A stretch of 64,000 nucleotides of DNA from Jiangella endophytica (lineage in GTDB: Bacteria > Actinomycetota > Actinomycetes > Jiangellales > Jiangellaceae), in contig NZ_QVAI01000017.1 of the NCBI RefSeq assembly GCF_003427025.1, positions 1 to 64,000 on the forward strand. Direction: 5' to 3'. The position numbers and the translations under genes were made by a program. The first letter of the stretch is position 1. Each line of letters opens with the position of its first letter. Positions 35,001-42,421 of the stretch are shown here, piece after piece. The notes beneath the pieces were generated by a model that did no database searches, had not been told where the DNA came from, and worked only from the letters and a program-made list of their open reading frames with translations.

Positions 35001-37278
35001 GGTCGACGGTGCCGTGCTGATAGGTCTGGTAGGCGGCGCCGACGTCCAGGCTCGGGTCGAACACGCCGTCGGGCAGCACCTGCCCGTCGACGCTCACCTG
35101 GATCCGGCCCGCGTCCTGGCCGCGGGCGTACCGGACGGCGACCTCGAAGGCACCGTCGTCGCGGGTCAGCCGGAACGGCAGCTCCAGGTAGTCGCCCGGG
35201 CCCGTGGCGGCGTAGCGGAGCGCGGCGCCGCCGCGGGCGTTCTCATCGGCGACGGCCTCCGGACGCGGCTCGGGCACCCGCTCGCGGACGGTCCGGTCCA
35301 GCGGCAGGTGGACGACGGGGTCGGCGGCGCCGTCGGCGTCCCGCGAGCCGGCGAGCGCCGCGACCTCGTCCGCCGTCAGCACCCGGTCGTAGAGCCGGAC
35401 CTCGTCGACGCCGCCGACGAGCCGGTTCGCGCCGTCGGGCCGCTGCCCGACGTGGATGCCCTCGCGGGCGCTGAACGCGAGGTCACCGGTCGGCGTGGCC
35501 GCCTGAGCGACCGGCACGCCGTCGACGTACAGCTCGATCGAGCCGCCGCCACGGGTCAGCGCGACGTGGTGCCACCGTCCGTCGGCGTACGCGCCGGGCG
35601 CGGTGAGCGAGGCGGTCGCCTGACCGGTGTCGACGAGCGCCTGGATCCGGTCGCTGCCCGGCTCGGCGCGCAACCACCACTGCGCGGTGGCCGAGCCCCA
35701 GCCGTAGGCCCACAGGACCGACTGGGAGTCCTGGCCACTGGTCCGGAACCAGGCCGACGCGGTGAACGTGTCGCCGGCGCCGCGGACCGCGGCGGTCGCC
35801 GGGACCTCCAGGTGGTCCTCGCCGCCGAGGGCGAGCCCGCCGTCGGCCGCGACCGGCGCGCCGGTGACGACCGCGTCGTTCCCGCCGGCGACGTCATGGG
35901 TGATGGTCCGCGTGGCCGGCGGGCCGGTGGGCGGCCGGGTCTTCGCGCCGGCGGCGTCGCCGAGCTCGACGGCGTGCTCCGTCAGGCCGGTGGCGCCGGT
36001 GTCGCGGCCGCCGGTCAGCCAGGTGAGATCGAACCGGGCGACGGCCAGCCGCGCGGGCGAGCCGAGGATCTCGCCGTCGCGGCCGTAGAACAGCAGGATC
36101 GTGCCGTCGGACAGCACCGCGAGATCGGAGTAGTACGACGGACCCGGGTTGACGATCGTGTCGTAGCGGTAGGTCGCGCCGTCGTCATAGCTGACGGAGA
36201 CGGTGAGCGCCTCGCGGCGAGCGGAGTCGGGCCGGGCGTGCAGCAGGCGGCCGACGCCGTCGGGACCCTCGAAGCGCAGGAACCCGGCGTCGACGGCGGG
36301 GTAGCGGCCGGTCGCGGGCTCGATCACCGGGTCGGACCACGTCTCGCCGCCGTCGGTGCTGACGGCGCTGATCCGCTGCCGGTGCCCGCCCGCCGCCGAC
36401 CGCCCGTTGACGACGATCGCGCCGTCGGCGCGCTCGTAGATGCGGCTCTCGTTGATCGGGTAGTTGACGTCGACCGGGATCGGCTCGCCGGTCTGCCAGC
36501 TGGCGCCGTGGTCGTCGCTGTAGATCATCGAGACGCCGTAGAGCCGCTCCGGGGTCGTGTGGCCGACGACCTCGCGGCGGTGCAGCACCTGCATGACCAG
36601 GCGGCCGTCCTCCAGCTGGATGCCGTGGCCGGGGCCGGGGCCGTGCAGCGTCCAGTCATAGGGGTTGCCGGCGAACAGCTCGTCCAGCTCGACCGGGGCG
36701 CTCCAGGTGACGCCGTCGTCGGTACTGCGGCTCAGGTAGATCTCCTGGCGGTCGCCGGAGCAGCCGGTGTTGCCCGGGTCGAGCAGCGACAGGCCGAAGA
36801 ACAGGAAGATCTCACCGGTGTCGCCGTCGACGACCGGCGTCGGGTTGCCCCACGACTGCCCGTCGTCCGACGGGACGACGATGCGGCTCGGCTCCCACGT
36901 GTCGCCGGCGTCGGTGCTACGGCGCAGGACGATGTCGCGCGGCCCGGCGTCGCAGACCTCGTGCCGGCCCTCGGTGAACGCCAGGATCGTGTCCGCCTGC
37001 GTCACCGCCAGGCCCTGCACGTGATAGCTCTCGTGCGGGCCCTCGGCGGAGTCCCACAGGACGGTCTCGTCGAACTCCCCCGGCCGGTCGGCGGTGGCGC
37101 CCGCGGTCTCCGTGCCCGCCTGGCCGGCCGTGCCCGCCTGGCCGGCCGTGGCCGCCTGGCCGGCCGTGCCCGCCTGGCCGGCCGTCGCCGCCGGGGCCAG
37201 TCCCGCCACCACCACGGCGGCCAACGCCACGCCCATCGCCCGCCACCGCCGCCGAGTTCGCCACGTCCGTCGTCGCAC
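32074..37278 (-). CDS. Secreted BNR/sialidase-like, LamG, Fn3 and DUF6351 hydrolase fusion
   Basis: 1734 aa, exported (basic N-terminus, GVALAAVVVAGLAPAATA). Then AGQAGT-type repeats. About 45-410: six-bladed BNR propeller with Asp boxes STDAGDTW, STDDGVTW, SDDHGASW, STDGGETW, SYDDGATY, and CDAGPRDIVLRRSTDAG as in exo-sialidases. About 450-660: LamG. About 680-830: carbohydrate-binding-like domain. About 830-985: golvesin/CBM-like domain. About 990-1085: Fn3. About 1095-1734: DUF6351 alpha/beta hydrolase with nucleophile elbow GFGCSGGSY. The sialidase FRIP Arg is absent (SYHVQGLAV) and the Glu partner of the nucleophile Tyr (PSYYSDLA) is replaced, so classic sialidase activity is doubtful. 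GTG at 37278 follows AGGAGGCGGC, which partly overlaps a palindromic operator. Confidence 0.85.
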   Translation of the reverse strand: MRRRTWRTRRRWRAMGVALAAVVVAGLAPAATAGQAGTAGQAATAGQAGTAGQAGTETAGATADRPGEFDETVLWDSAEGPHESYHVQGLAVTQADTILAFTEGRHEVCDAGPRDIVLRRSTDAGDTWEPSRIVVPSDDGQSWGNPTPVVDGDTGEIFLFFGLSLLDPGNTGCSGDRQEIYLSRSTDDGVTWSAPVELDELFAGNPYDWTLHGPGPGHGIQLEDGRLVMQVLHRREVVGHTTPERLYGVSMIYSDDHGASWQTGEPIPVDVNYPINESRIYERADGAIVVNGRSAAGGHRQRISAVSTDGGETWSDPVIEPATGRYPAVDAGFLRFEGPDGVGRLLHARPDSARREALTVSVSYDDGATYRYDTIVNPGPSYYSDLAVLSDGTILLFYGRDGEILGSPARLAVARFDLTWLTGGRDTGATGLTEHAVELGDAAGAKTRPPTGPPATRTITHDVAGGNDAVVTGAPVAADGGLALGGEDHLEVPATAAVRGAGDTFTASAWFRTSGQDSQSVLWAYGWGSATAQWWLRAEPGSDRIQALVDTGQATASLTAPGAYADGRWHHVALTRGGGSIELYVDGVPVAQAATPTGDLAFSAREGIHVGQRPDGANRLVGGVDEVRLYDRVLTADEVAALAGSRDADGAADPVVHLPLDRTVRERVPEPRPEAVADENARGGAALRYAATGPGDYLELPFRLTRDDGAFEVAVRYARGQDAGRIQVSVDGQVLPDGVFDPSLDVGAAYQTYQHGTVDLERGLHRIRFTLLEPGRLGGTTIAPDELTLITAEHPSDEAHRDIVLDDESVGAFRMTGTWSRSTGQAGHPYYGVSYRSAPAGTGDRTAGWQVDVPVTGEYHVLAWAVAHANRASDAPFTVHHADGATTVRVDQRGQARVVGDTRPGVWVDLGAYRFEAGAAGRVELSNAADGFVIADAVMVTRDPVPGEVTGVTASASSPSAARVSWDATGGADGYDVELRVAGTELWELAGRVGAGETSLDVTGLAPETAYEVRVYAFAEPDPGRPARAGRASGTVTVTTPEAGDSEGDGTLALSVLSSRPDAVTGDDALVRVDVADDAVPLDAVAVSVNDVDVTASLVPDEAGRSLTGLVAGLRDGANVLAAQAGTAASRTTARLAGHPIEGPVFSGPHQQPFRCETAQFTVPVIGGTLGAPLDENCSIAGRVDHFYRTTGDTFAPWPAGATEYPADLVTTTTSGGVRVPFVVRMETGTVNRAVYQTTVLHDPLSDAAPGPSAPPPAWNGATVFTFGGGCTNGWYRQGRNTGGVVEPYLLGQGYGLMSSSLNVFGSNCNDVTAAETASMVKERFVERYGPVDHVIGFGCSGGSYQAYQIADNYPGILDGIIVGCSFPDVGFATVNMISDAWLLDAYFTGRGAAWTEAERMAVTGFATDATAATVAEGARRIDPRSYCAMVPEAQRYDPSANPGGVRCGVYDHAANVYGRDPATGFARRPLDNVGVQYGLAALNDATITPDQFLDLNEHVGGFDHDANLVPSRTTGDPVAIRAAYRTGRLTSGGGGLAEIPIIDYRTYRDDNPNGELHVRYHSFSMLARLEKANGSAANVVGLVEDMRYAGFSTDSPLLRHAVDGMDAWLRTLAVSPGEPGVERVAAARPAALVEGCMTRDAEPVFIAERLARDPSSACEQLYPTASFPREVAGESVAADVVKCALREPLRSDYAVDWTDAQWERLTTVFDGGVCDYTRPGVEQQPLAGTWLRF
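37121..37195. repeat. 18-bp coding tandem repeat after the signal peptide
   Basis: Repeats of a GCCTGGCCGGCCGTGCCC-type unit, some with GTGGCC/GTCGCC variants, encode the AGQAGT/AGQAAT stretch between the signal peptide and the first blade of the BNR domain. Near-identity of the units suggests a length-variable linker. Confidence 0.7.
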
Positions 37279-37285
37279 GCCGCCT

Positions 37286-37301
37286 CCTAATACGTATTAG
37301 G
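37286..37301. promoter_or_regulatory. Perfect 16-bp palindromic operator at the ribosome binding site of the BNR/DUF6351 gene
   Basis: CCTAATACGTATTAGG is a perfect palindrome. It is A/T-rich in a very GC-rich context and directly adjoins and partly overlaps the AGGAGG ribosome binding site, 8 nt before the GTG at 37278. Shape (TACGTA core with inverted arms) fits a GntR-, TetR- or LacI-class repressor. No obvious cognate regulator is adjacent. Confidence 0.75.
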
Positions 37302-37399
37302 CAGATGCGGACGACGTTACCGGGACGTTTCGGATGGGGGCAATGGCTCGCTCACGCACCGGACGACGCCACGAGGCGCCACCACCACCGCCGCCCCGC

Positions 37400-37485
37400 G
37401 GTAAAGTTGATCTTGGAGTTCTTCGGCCATCTACCGGACATTCCGGACTCGAGCGGCGAACAACTCCAAGATCAACTTCAGGTGG
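37400..37485. repeat. Long inverted repeat, probable dispersed palindromic element
   Basis: AAGTTGATCTTGGAGTT near 37403 and AACTCCAAGATCAACTT near 37465 are a perfect 17-bp inverted repeat, with further partial pairing inside (TTCTTCGGCC against GGCGAACAA). The loop holds about 45 nt. It sits between the BNR gene promoter and the end of zur. A/T-rich palindromes of this look recur between genes of several actinobacteria; here it may also serve as a terminator for zur. Confidence 0.75.
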
Positions 37486-37531
37486 GTGGCGAGTTGGACG
37501 GGCTGAGCGCGGCGCCGCGCCGGAGCGGGCG

Positions 37532-37945
37532 TCAGGCGGCGGCGCAGCGGGGGCAGGTGCCGAAGATCTCCAGCGTGTGCGACACGTCGGAGTAGCCGTG
37601 CTGGTCGGCGACGGACTTGGCCCAGCGCTCGACCGCCGGACCGGCGATCTCGACCGTGGCGCCACAGGACCGGCAGACCAGATGGTGGTGGTGCTCCTCG
37701 CGGACGCAGCGCCGGTAGACCGCCTCACCCGCGTCGGAGCGGAGCACGTCGACCCGGCCGTCGTCGGCGAGGGTCTGCAGGGTTCGGTAGACCGTGGCCA
37801 GACCGACGCCGGCACCGCGGGCGCGCAGCAGGGCGTGCAGTTCCTGGGCGCTGATGAAGTCCTCGGTCTCGTCGAGCACGTCGTCGACCGCGGCGCGCTG
37901 CCGTGTCCGGCGGTGTTCCTTGGCCGGCTGTTCGCGTACCGTCAC
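37532..37945 (-). CDS. zur: Zinc uptake regulator Zur (Fur family)
   Basis: 137 aa. N-terminal winged helix with ISAQELHALLRARGAGVGLATVYRTLQTLADDG, the recognition helix of Fur proteins. The C-terminal metal/dimerisation domain has EEHHHHLVCRSCGATVEI and the paired CxxC of CPRCAAA. Placement divergent from znuACB identifies it as Zur rather than Fur. GTG at 37945 follows AGGGAGCG. With zinc bound it would repress znuACB and probably itself through the Zur-box-like sites in the 218-bp spacer. Confidence 0.93.
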   Translation of the reverse strand: MTVREQPAKEHRRTRQRAAVDDVLDETEDFISAQELHALLRARGAGVGLATVYRTLQTLADDGRVDVLRSDAGEAVYRRCVREEHHHHLVCRSCGATVEIAGPAVERWAKSVADQHGYSDVSHTLEIFGTCPRCAAA

Positions 37946-37961
37946 CTGAGTCGCTCCCTGT

Positions 37962-37976
37962 CGATTCTCATTACCA
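37962..37976. promoter_or_regulatory. Zur-box-like site in front of zur
   Basis: CGATTCTCATTACCA (reverse strand TGGTAATGAGAATCG) resembles the actinobacterial Zur box TGNNAATGANNNTCA, and shares the AATGAGAATC core with GATGAGAATG just ahead of znuA. It lies 17 bp upstream of the zur start, so autoregulation is likely. Confidence 0.5.
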
Positions 37977-38127
37977 ACGAGAGTCTATCTCCGAAGACCC
38001 ATCGGAGACGAGCGCCGCACGGACCCGCCGCAGTGAACCCGCCCGGCGAACGGGACCGCACACCGGGCGGGCGACACCCCACCTCCCAACGACTGGACAC
38101 CGCGAACCCGTTCCGTCCGGGTGGTTT

Positions 38128-38142
38128 TGACAATGGTTGTCA
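38128..38142. promoter_or_regulatory. Zur box overlapping the znuA promoter
   Basis: TGACAATGGTTGTCA is an inverted repeat (TGACAA-TGG-TTGTCA). It overlaps a good -35 element TTGACA at 38127-38132; GAGAAT at 38151-38156 is a plausible -10 at 18-bp spacing. Bound Zur would exclude RNA polymerase. Confidence 0.75.
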
Positions 38143-38163
38143 GTCTTGATGAGAATGTGTCCC

Positions 38164-39114
38164 ATGAAGAACCGTCGTGCGGCCGCGGCCGCGCTGAGCT
38201 CCGTCGCCCTCGCCGGACTGGCCCTCACGGCCTGTGGCTCCGACGACGACCCCGCCGCGGGCGGCGACGGGCTCACCGTCGCAGCATCGTTCTACCCGCT
38301 GGCGTTCGTGACCCAACGGGTCGCGGGCGACCACGCCACCGTCGACAACCTCACCCAGGCCGGCGGGGAGCCGCACGACCTCGAGCTGACCGCCCGCCAG
38401 GTCGGCGAGATCTCCGACGCCGACCTGGTCGTGTACCTGGCCGGGTTCCAGCCGTCCGTCGACGAAGCGGTCGAGCAGAACGCCGAGGACCGCGCCGTCG
38501 ACGTCGCGGGTCTGGTCGAGCTGCTCGACGAGCCGGAGCACGACGAGCACGGCGAGGAGGAGGACCACGAGGGGCACGACCACGGCGACCTCGCGGGCGA
38601 CCCCCACATCTGGCTCGACCCGACCAACCTGGAGCCGATCGCGGCGGCCGTCGCCGACCGGCTGGCCGAGGCCGACCCTGACAACGCCGACGCCTACCAC
38701 GCCAACGCCGACGCGCTGACCGCCGAACTGCGCGAGCTCGACCAGGAGTTCGAGACCGGCCTGGCCCAGTGCCCGCAGCGGGTGTTCGTCGTCGCGCACG
38801 AGGCCTTCGGCTACCTCGCGCACCGTTACGACCTCGAACAGGTCGGCATCTCCGGCATCGACCCGGAGGCGGAACCGTCGCCGGAGCGGCTGGCCGAGGT
38901 GCATGACGTCGTCCGCGAGGAGGGCGTCACGACGATCTTCTACGAGCGCCTCGTCAGCCCGGACGTCGCCGAGACGCTGGCCGGCGACCTCGGCGTCCAG
39001 GCCGCCGTCCTCGACCCGATCGAGGGACTCACCGACGACACCGCCGACCAGGACTACTTCAGCCTGATGCGGGCCGACCTGGAGGCACTGCGAACCGCCA
39101 ACGGCTGCTCGTGA
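38164..39114 (+). CDS. znuA: Zinc ABC transporter substrate-binding lipoprotein
   Basis: 316 aa cluster A-I metal-binding protein. Lipobox LTAC-GS at about residues 22-25. Zinc ligands of the family are visible: His in GGEPHDLELT, His in DPHIWLDPTN, His in FVVAHEAFGYLAHRYDL, and Asp/Glu near the C-terminus. A His/Glu-rich flexible loop (EHDEHGEEEDHEGHDHG) precedes the second ligand, as in zinc rather than manganese binders. ATG at 38164 is preferred over the open-frame start at 38137, which lies within the promoter region. First gene of znuACB. Confidence 0.93.
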   Translation: MKNRRAAAAALSSVALAGLALTACGSDDDPAAGGDGLTVAASFYPLAFVTQRVAGDHATVDNLTQAGGEPHDLELTARQVGEISDADLVVYLAGFQPSVDEAVEQNAEDRAVDVAGLVELLDEPEHDEHGEEEDHEGHDHGDLAGDPHIWLDPTNLEPIAAAVADRLAEADPDNADAYHANADALTAELRELDQEFETGLAQCPQRVFVVAHEAFGYLAHRYDLEQVGISGIDPEAEPSPERLAEVHDVVREEGVTTIFYERLVSPDVAETLAGDLGVQAAVLDPIEGLTDDTADQDYFSLMRADLEALRTANGCS

Positions 39115-39127
39115 GTACGGTGACCCC

Positions 39128-39883
39128 ATGAGATCCGCCGTCGTCGACGTCCGCAGGCTGCGGGTCGACCTCGACGACCGCCCGGTGCTGCACAGCGTCG
39201 ACCTCAAGGTCGTCGAGGGCGAGGTCGTCACCCTGCTGGGCGCCAACGGATCGGGCAAGTCGACGCTGGTCCGGGCGACGGTCGGCCTGGTGCCGGCCGC
39301 CGACGGCGAGGTGCGGCTGTTCGACACGCCGTTGAAGTCCTTCCACGACTGGTGGCGGGTCGGCTACGTGCCGCAGCGCACGACGGCGGCGGGCGGGGTC
39401 CCGGCGACGGTCCGCGAGGTCGTCGCCGCCGGACGGCTCTCCCGGCGAGCGCTGTTCCGGCCGGCCGGCAAGGCCGACCGCGCCGCCGTCGACCACGCCA
39501 TCGAGCTGGTCGGACTCACCGATCACGCCACTCGAAGCGTCGCCAGTCTGTCCGGCGGGCAGCAGCAGCGGGTGCTCATCGCCCGGGCCGCCGCCTCGGA
39601 GCCGGACCTGCTGGTGCTCGACGAACCCAACGCCGGCGTCGACCACCGCAGCCAGGAGGCGTTCGCCCGTGCGCTGCGCACGTTCGTGGCGTCCGGCCGG
39701 ACGGTGCTGCTGGTGCTGCACGAGATGGGCCCGCTGGCGCCGCTGGTCGACCGCGGCGTCGTGCTCGACGGCGGCCGCATCGTCCACGACGGCCCGCTGC
39801 CGACACCGCCGATGACGCTGACCGGCCCGCCGGACCACCACGACGACCACCGCGAGGACTACGGGGCGGGCCTGTTCGGATGA
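39128..39883 (+). CDS. znuC: Zinc ABC transporter ATP-binding protein
   Basis: 251 aa. Walker A GANGSGKST, Q-loop GYVPQRTTAAGGVPATV, signature SLSGGQQQRVLIARA, Walker B LLVLDEPNAGVD, and switch LVLHEMGPLAP. His-rich C-terminus (DHHDDHRED) is consistent with zinc handling. Overlaps znuB by ATGA. Powers zinc import with ZnuB. Confidence 0.93.
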   Translation: MRSAVVDVRRLRVDLDDRPVLHSVDLKVVEGEVVTLLGANGSGKSTLVRATVGLVPAADGEVRLFDTPLKSFHDWWRVGYVPQRTTAAGGVPATVREVVAAGRLSRRALFRPAGKADRAAVDHAIELVGLTDHATRSVASLSGGQQQRVLIARAAASEPDLLVLDEPNAGVDHRSQEAFARALRTFVASGRTVLLVLHEMGPLAPLVDRGVVLDGGRIVHDGPLPTPPMTLTGPPDHHDDHREDYGAGLFG

Positions 39884-40869
39884 GCTTCCTCGACTACGAC
39901 TTCATGCACCGGGCCCTGATCGCGGCCGTCCTGACCGGCCTGGCGGCGCCCGCCGTCGGCACCTACCTGGTGCAGCGGCGGCTGGCGCTGATGGGCGACG
40001 GCCTCGGGCACGTCGCGCTGACCGGTGTCGCCGTCGGCCTGCTGACCGGCTGGGCGCCGGTATGGACGTCAGTGGCGGTGGCCGTGCTCGGCGCGCTGGC
40101 CATCGACGTCGTGCGGGCCAAGGGCCGGGCGTCGGCCGACGTCGCGCTGGCGATGCTGTTCTACGGCGGGATCGCCGGCGGCGTGCTGATCACCGGCCTG
40201 GCCGGCAGCACGGCGGCGACGCTGAACACCTACCTGTTCGGCTCGATCACGACGGTCTCCCAGGACGATCTCTGGGTGGTCGCGATCCTGGCGGCCGTGG
40301 TCATCGCGCTGGCCGTGGGGCTGGCGCCGCAGCTGTTCGCCGTCTGCCAGGACGAGGAGTTCGCCCGGGTCAGCGGCCTGCCGGTGCGGCTGTACAGCAT
40401 GCTGATCGCCGTCATGGCCGCGGTCACCGTCACCGTGGCCATGCGGACGGTGGGCCTGCTGCTGGTCAGCGCGCTGATGGTGGTGCCGGTGGCGACGGCG
40501 CAGCAGCTCACCCGCAGCTTCCGGACCACCTTCGCGTTGGCCATGCTGCTCGGCGTGGTGCCGTCGCTGGGCGGCGTGGTGTTCTCGTACTACGTCGACG
40601 TCGCGCCGGGCGCCAGCATCGTCGTCGCGTCGCTGATCGGCTTCGTGCTGGCCTGGCCGGCCGGTTCGCTGCTGCGCCGGCGGCGGGCCAGGCGCTCCGT
40701 CAACGGCGAGGACCCGCGGGTCACCGGCGCGCACGTCCCCACCGAGCAGCACCCGCACCAGCACGAGCCCGAGTGCGGCCACCCCACCGTCGAGCACGGC
40801 GACCACACCGACTACCTGCACGACGGCCACCTGCACGCCGCGCACGGGCGCCACTACGACGAGCACTGA
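39880..40869 (+). CDS. znuB: Zinc ABC transporter permease
   Basis: 329 aa ABC-3 family permease with eight or nine helices: MHRALIAAVLTGLAAPAVGTYLVQRRLALMGDGLGH is the family N-terminus, and RTVGLLLVSALMVVPVATAQ a conserved late motif. An unusual 45-residue cytoplasmic tail is His-rich (HPHQHEPECGHPTVEHGDHT, then HDGHLHAAHGRHYDEH) and probably binds zinc, perhaps as a buffer or feedback sensor. Starts at the ATG overlapping the znuC stop. Confidence 0.93.
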   Translation: MSFLDYDFMHRALIAAVLTGLAAPAVGTYLVQRRLALMGDGLGHVALTGVAVGLLTGWAPVWTSVAVAVLGALAIDVVRAKGRASADVALAMLFYGGIAGGVLITGLAGSTAATLNTYLFGSITTVSQDDLWVVAILAAVVIALAVGLAPQLFAVCQDEEFARVSGLPVRLYSMLIAVMAAVTVTVAMRTVGLLLVSALMVVPVATAQQLTRSFRTTFALAMLLGVVPSLGGVVFSYYVDVAPGASIVVASLIGFVLAWPAGSLLRRRRARRSVNGEDPRVTGAHVPTEQHPHQHEPECGHPTVEHGDHTDYLHDGHLHAAHGRHYDEH

Positions 40870-40922
40870 CCACCCGCGGGTGGGGCGAGAGCCTGTCGGT
40901 GGCATGCCTCACAATGGGGCGA

Positions 40923-42167
40923 ATGGACGGGGGAATCGACGACCTGCTGCGCGAGCAGGCGCCGCAGGTGCTGGGTGCGCTGGTGCGCCGCTACGGCCAT
41001 TTCGACGCCGCCGAGGACGCCGTCCAGGACGCGCTGCTGGCGGCCGCGGTGCAGTGGCCCGACGACGGCGTGCCCGACAACCCGCGGGCGTGGCTCATCA
41101 CCGTCGCGTCGCGCCGGCTGACCGACCAGCTGCGCAGCGAGTCGGCCCGGCGCCGGCGCGAGGAGTCGGCCGCGGCGCTGACGCCGTCCGACGCCCAGTT
41201 CACCGCCCCGCCCGCCGACGAGCAGCCGCCCGACACCGACGACACACTGACGCTGCTGTTCATGTGCTGCCACCCGGCGCTGTCCGCGCCGTCGCAGGTG
41301 TCGCTGACACTGCGCGCCGTCGGCGGTCTCACGACGACGCAGATCGCGCGGGCGTTCATGGTGCCCGAGACCACCATGGGGCAGCGCATCAGCCGCGCGA
41401 AGCAGAGCATCAAGACCGCCGGCGCGCGGTTCGACCTGCCGCCCGAGGAGGACCGCGCCGACCGCCTCCGCGCCGTCCTGCACGTGCTCTACCTGATCTT
41501 CAACGAGGGCTACACGGCGACGTCCGGAGCCGACCTGCAGCGCGTCGAGCTGGCCGCCGAGGCGATCCGGCTGACCCGTCAGGTGCACCGTCTGCTGCCC
41601 CACGACGGCGAGGTCACCGGGCTGCTGGCGCTCATGCTGCTCACCGACGCCCGGCGGCCGGCCCGCACCGGCCCCGACGGCAGCCTGGTGCCGCTGGCCG
41701 AGCAGGACCGCGGCCGCTGGGACAAGGCCGCCATCGACGAGGGCGTCGTGCTGGTCACCGGCGCGCTGCGGCACGGCGAGCTGGGTCCGTACCAGGTGCA
41801 GGCGGCCATCGCGGCCGTGCACGACGAGGCGCCGGCGTCCGAGGACACCGACTGGCCGCAGATCGTCGCGCTGTACGAGGTGCTGGAGCGGCTCTCCCCC
41901 AACCCCATGGTGACGCTCAACCATGCCGTCGCGGTCGCCATGGCCGACGGACCACGGGCCGGGCTGGCGCTGCTCGAGACACTGGCCGGCGACAGCCGGC
42001 TGGCCGAGCACCACCGGCTCGAGGCGGTCCGCGCACACCTGCTCGAGATGGCCGGCGACGACGATGCCGCGCGGGCCGCCTACCGGCTGGCCGCACAGCG
42101 CACCACGAGCCTGCCGGAACAGCGCTACCTGGAAGACAAGGCCGCTCGGCTCACCCCGCCGAAATGA
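40923..42167 (+). CDS. ECF sigma factor, ECF42-like with C-terminal TPR-like extension
   Basis: 414 aa. Residues about 1-80 are sigma region 2 (LVRRYGHFDAAEDAVQDALL, NPRAWLITVASRRLTDQLR), about 110-170 region 4 (LTTTQIARAFMVPETTMGQR). The C-terminal 220 residues are the helical DUF6596/TPR-like extension of the ECF41/42 class (LHVLYLIFNEGYTAT, LLALMLLTDARR, ALYEVLERLSPNPMVTLNHA). In this class the extension replaces a classical anti-sigma factor. Members are usually next to a DGPF/YCII gene; none is seen here. Starts 53 bp after znuB; an upstream in-frame ATG at 40914 is possible. Confidence 0.9.
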   Translation: MDGGIDDLLREQAPQVLGALVRRYGHFDAAEDAVQDALLAAAVQWPDDGVPDNPRAWLITVASRRLTDQLRSESARRRREESAAALTPSDAQFTAPPADEQPPDTDDTLTLLFMCCHPALSAPSQVSLTLRAVGGLTTTQIARAFMVPETTMGQRISRAKQSIKTAGARFDLPPEEDRADRLRAVLHVLYLIFNEGYTATSGADLQRVELAAEAIRLTRQVHRLLPHDGEVTGLLALMLLTDARRPARTGPDGSLVPLAEQDRGRWDKAAIDEGVVLVTGALRHGELGPYQVQAAIAAVHDEAPASEDTDWPQIVALYEVLERLSPNPMVTLNHAVAVAMADGPRAGLALLETLAGDSRLAEHHRLEAVRAHLLEMAGDDDAARAAYRLAAQRTTSLPEQRYLEDKAARLTPPK

Positions 42168-42202
42168 TCAGAACGTCACCACCAGAAATGAGGTCACCGA
42201 TT

Positions 42203-42421
42203 TCAGCCTGTGGTTTCCCGCCGGCGCTCGACGAATGCGCACAGCAGTCGCGCGAACGTCCGCCGCCGTTGCGCCGCGGCCGTCACCAGCCGCGATCCGT
42301 CGCCGCTCAGCATCAGCACACTGCGCCGGTCATCAGCGGCGTCGGCCGCGACGAGGCGCCGTTCGGCGAATGTCTCGTCAATCATGGCGACAACCGCATA
42401 CAGAGCAGGCCGAGCCCACAT
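42203..42421 (-). pseudogene. MarR-family regulator remnant
   Basis: 72 codons read MWARPALYAVVAMIDETFAER and then LVAADAADDRRSVLMLSGDG. This is the end of the recognition helix, the wing (DDRRSVLMLS) and the dimerisation helix of a MarR protein. The first half (about 70 residues including most of the HTH) is missing and the preceding sequence is A/T-richer than the genome. It lies head-to-head with an intact MarR gene, but the two are not close in sequence. I read it as a decayed or truncated regulator; expression as a mini-protein is not excluded. Confidence 0.55.

Noticed and set aside
34603-37290. 895-codon open frame on the + strand opposite the BNR/DUF6351 gene
   Set aside because: Same kind of shadow; no motif, Gly/Arg/Asp bias only.
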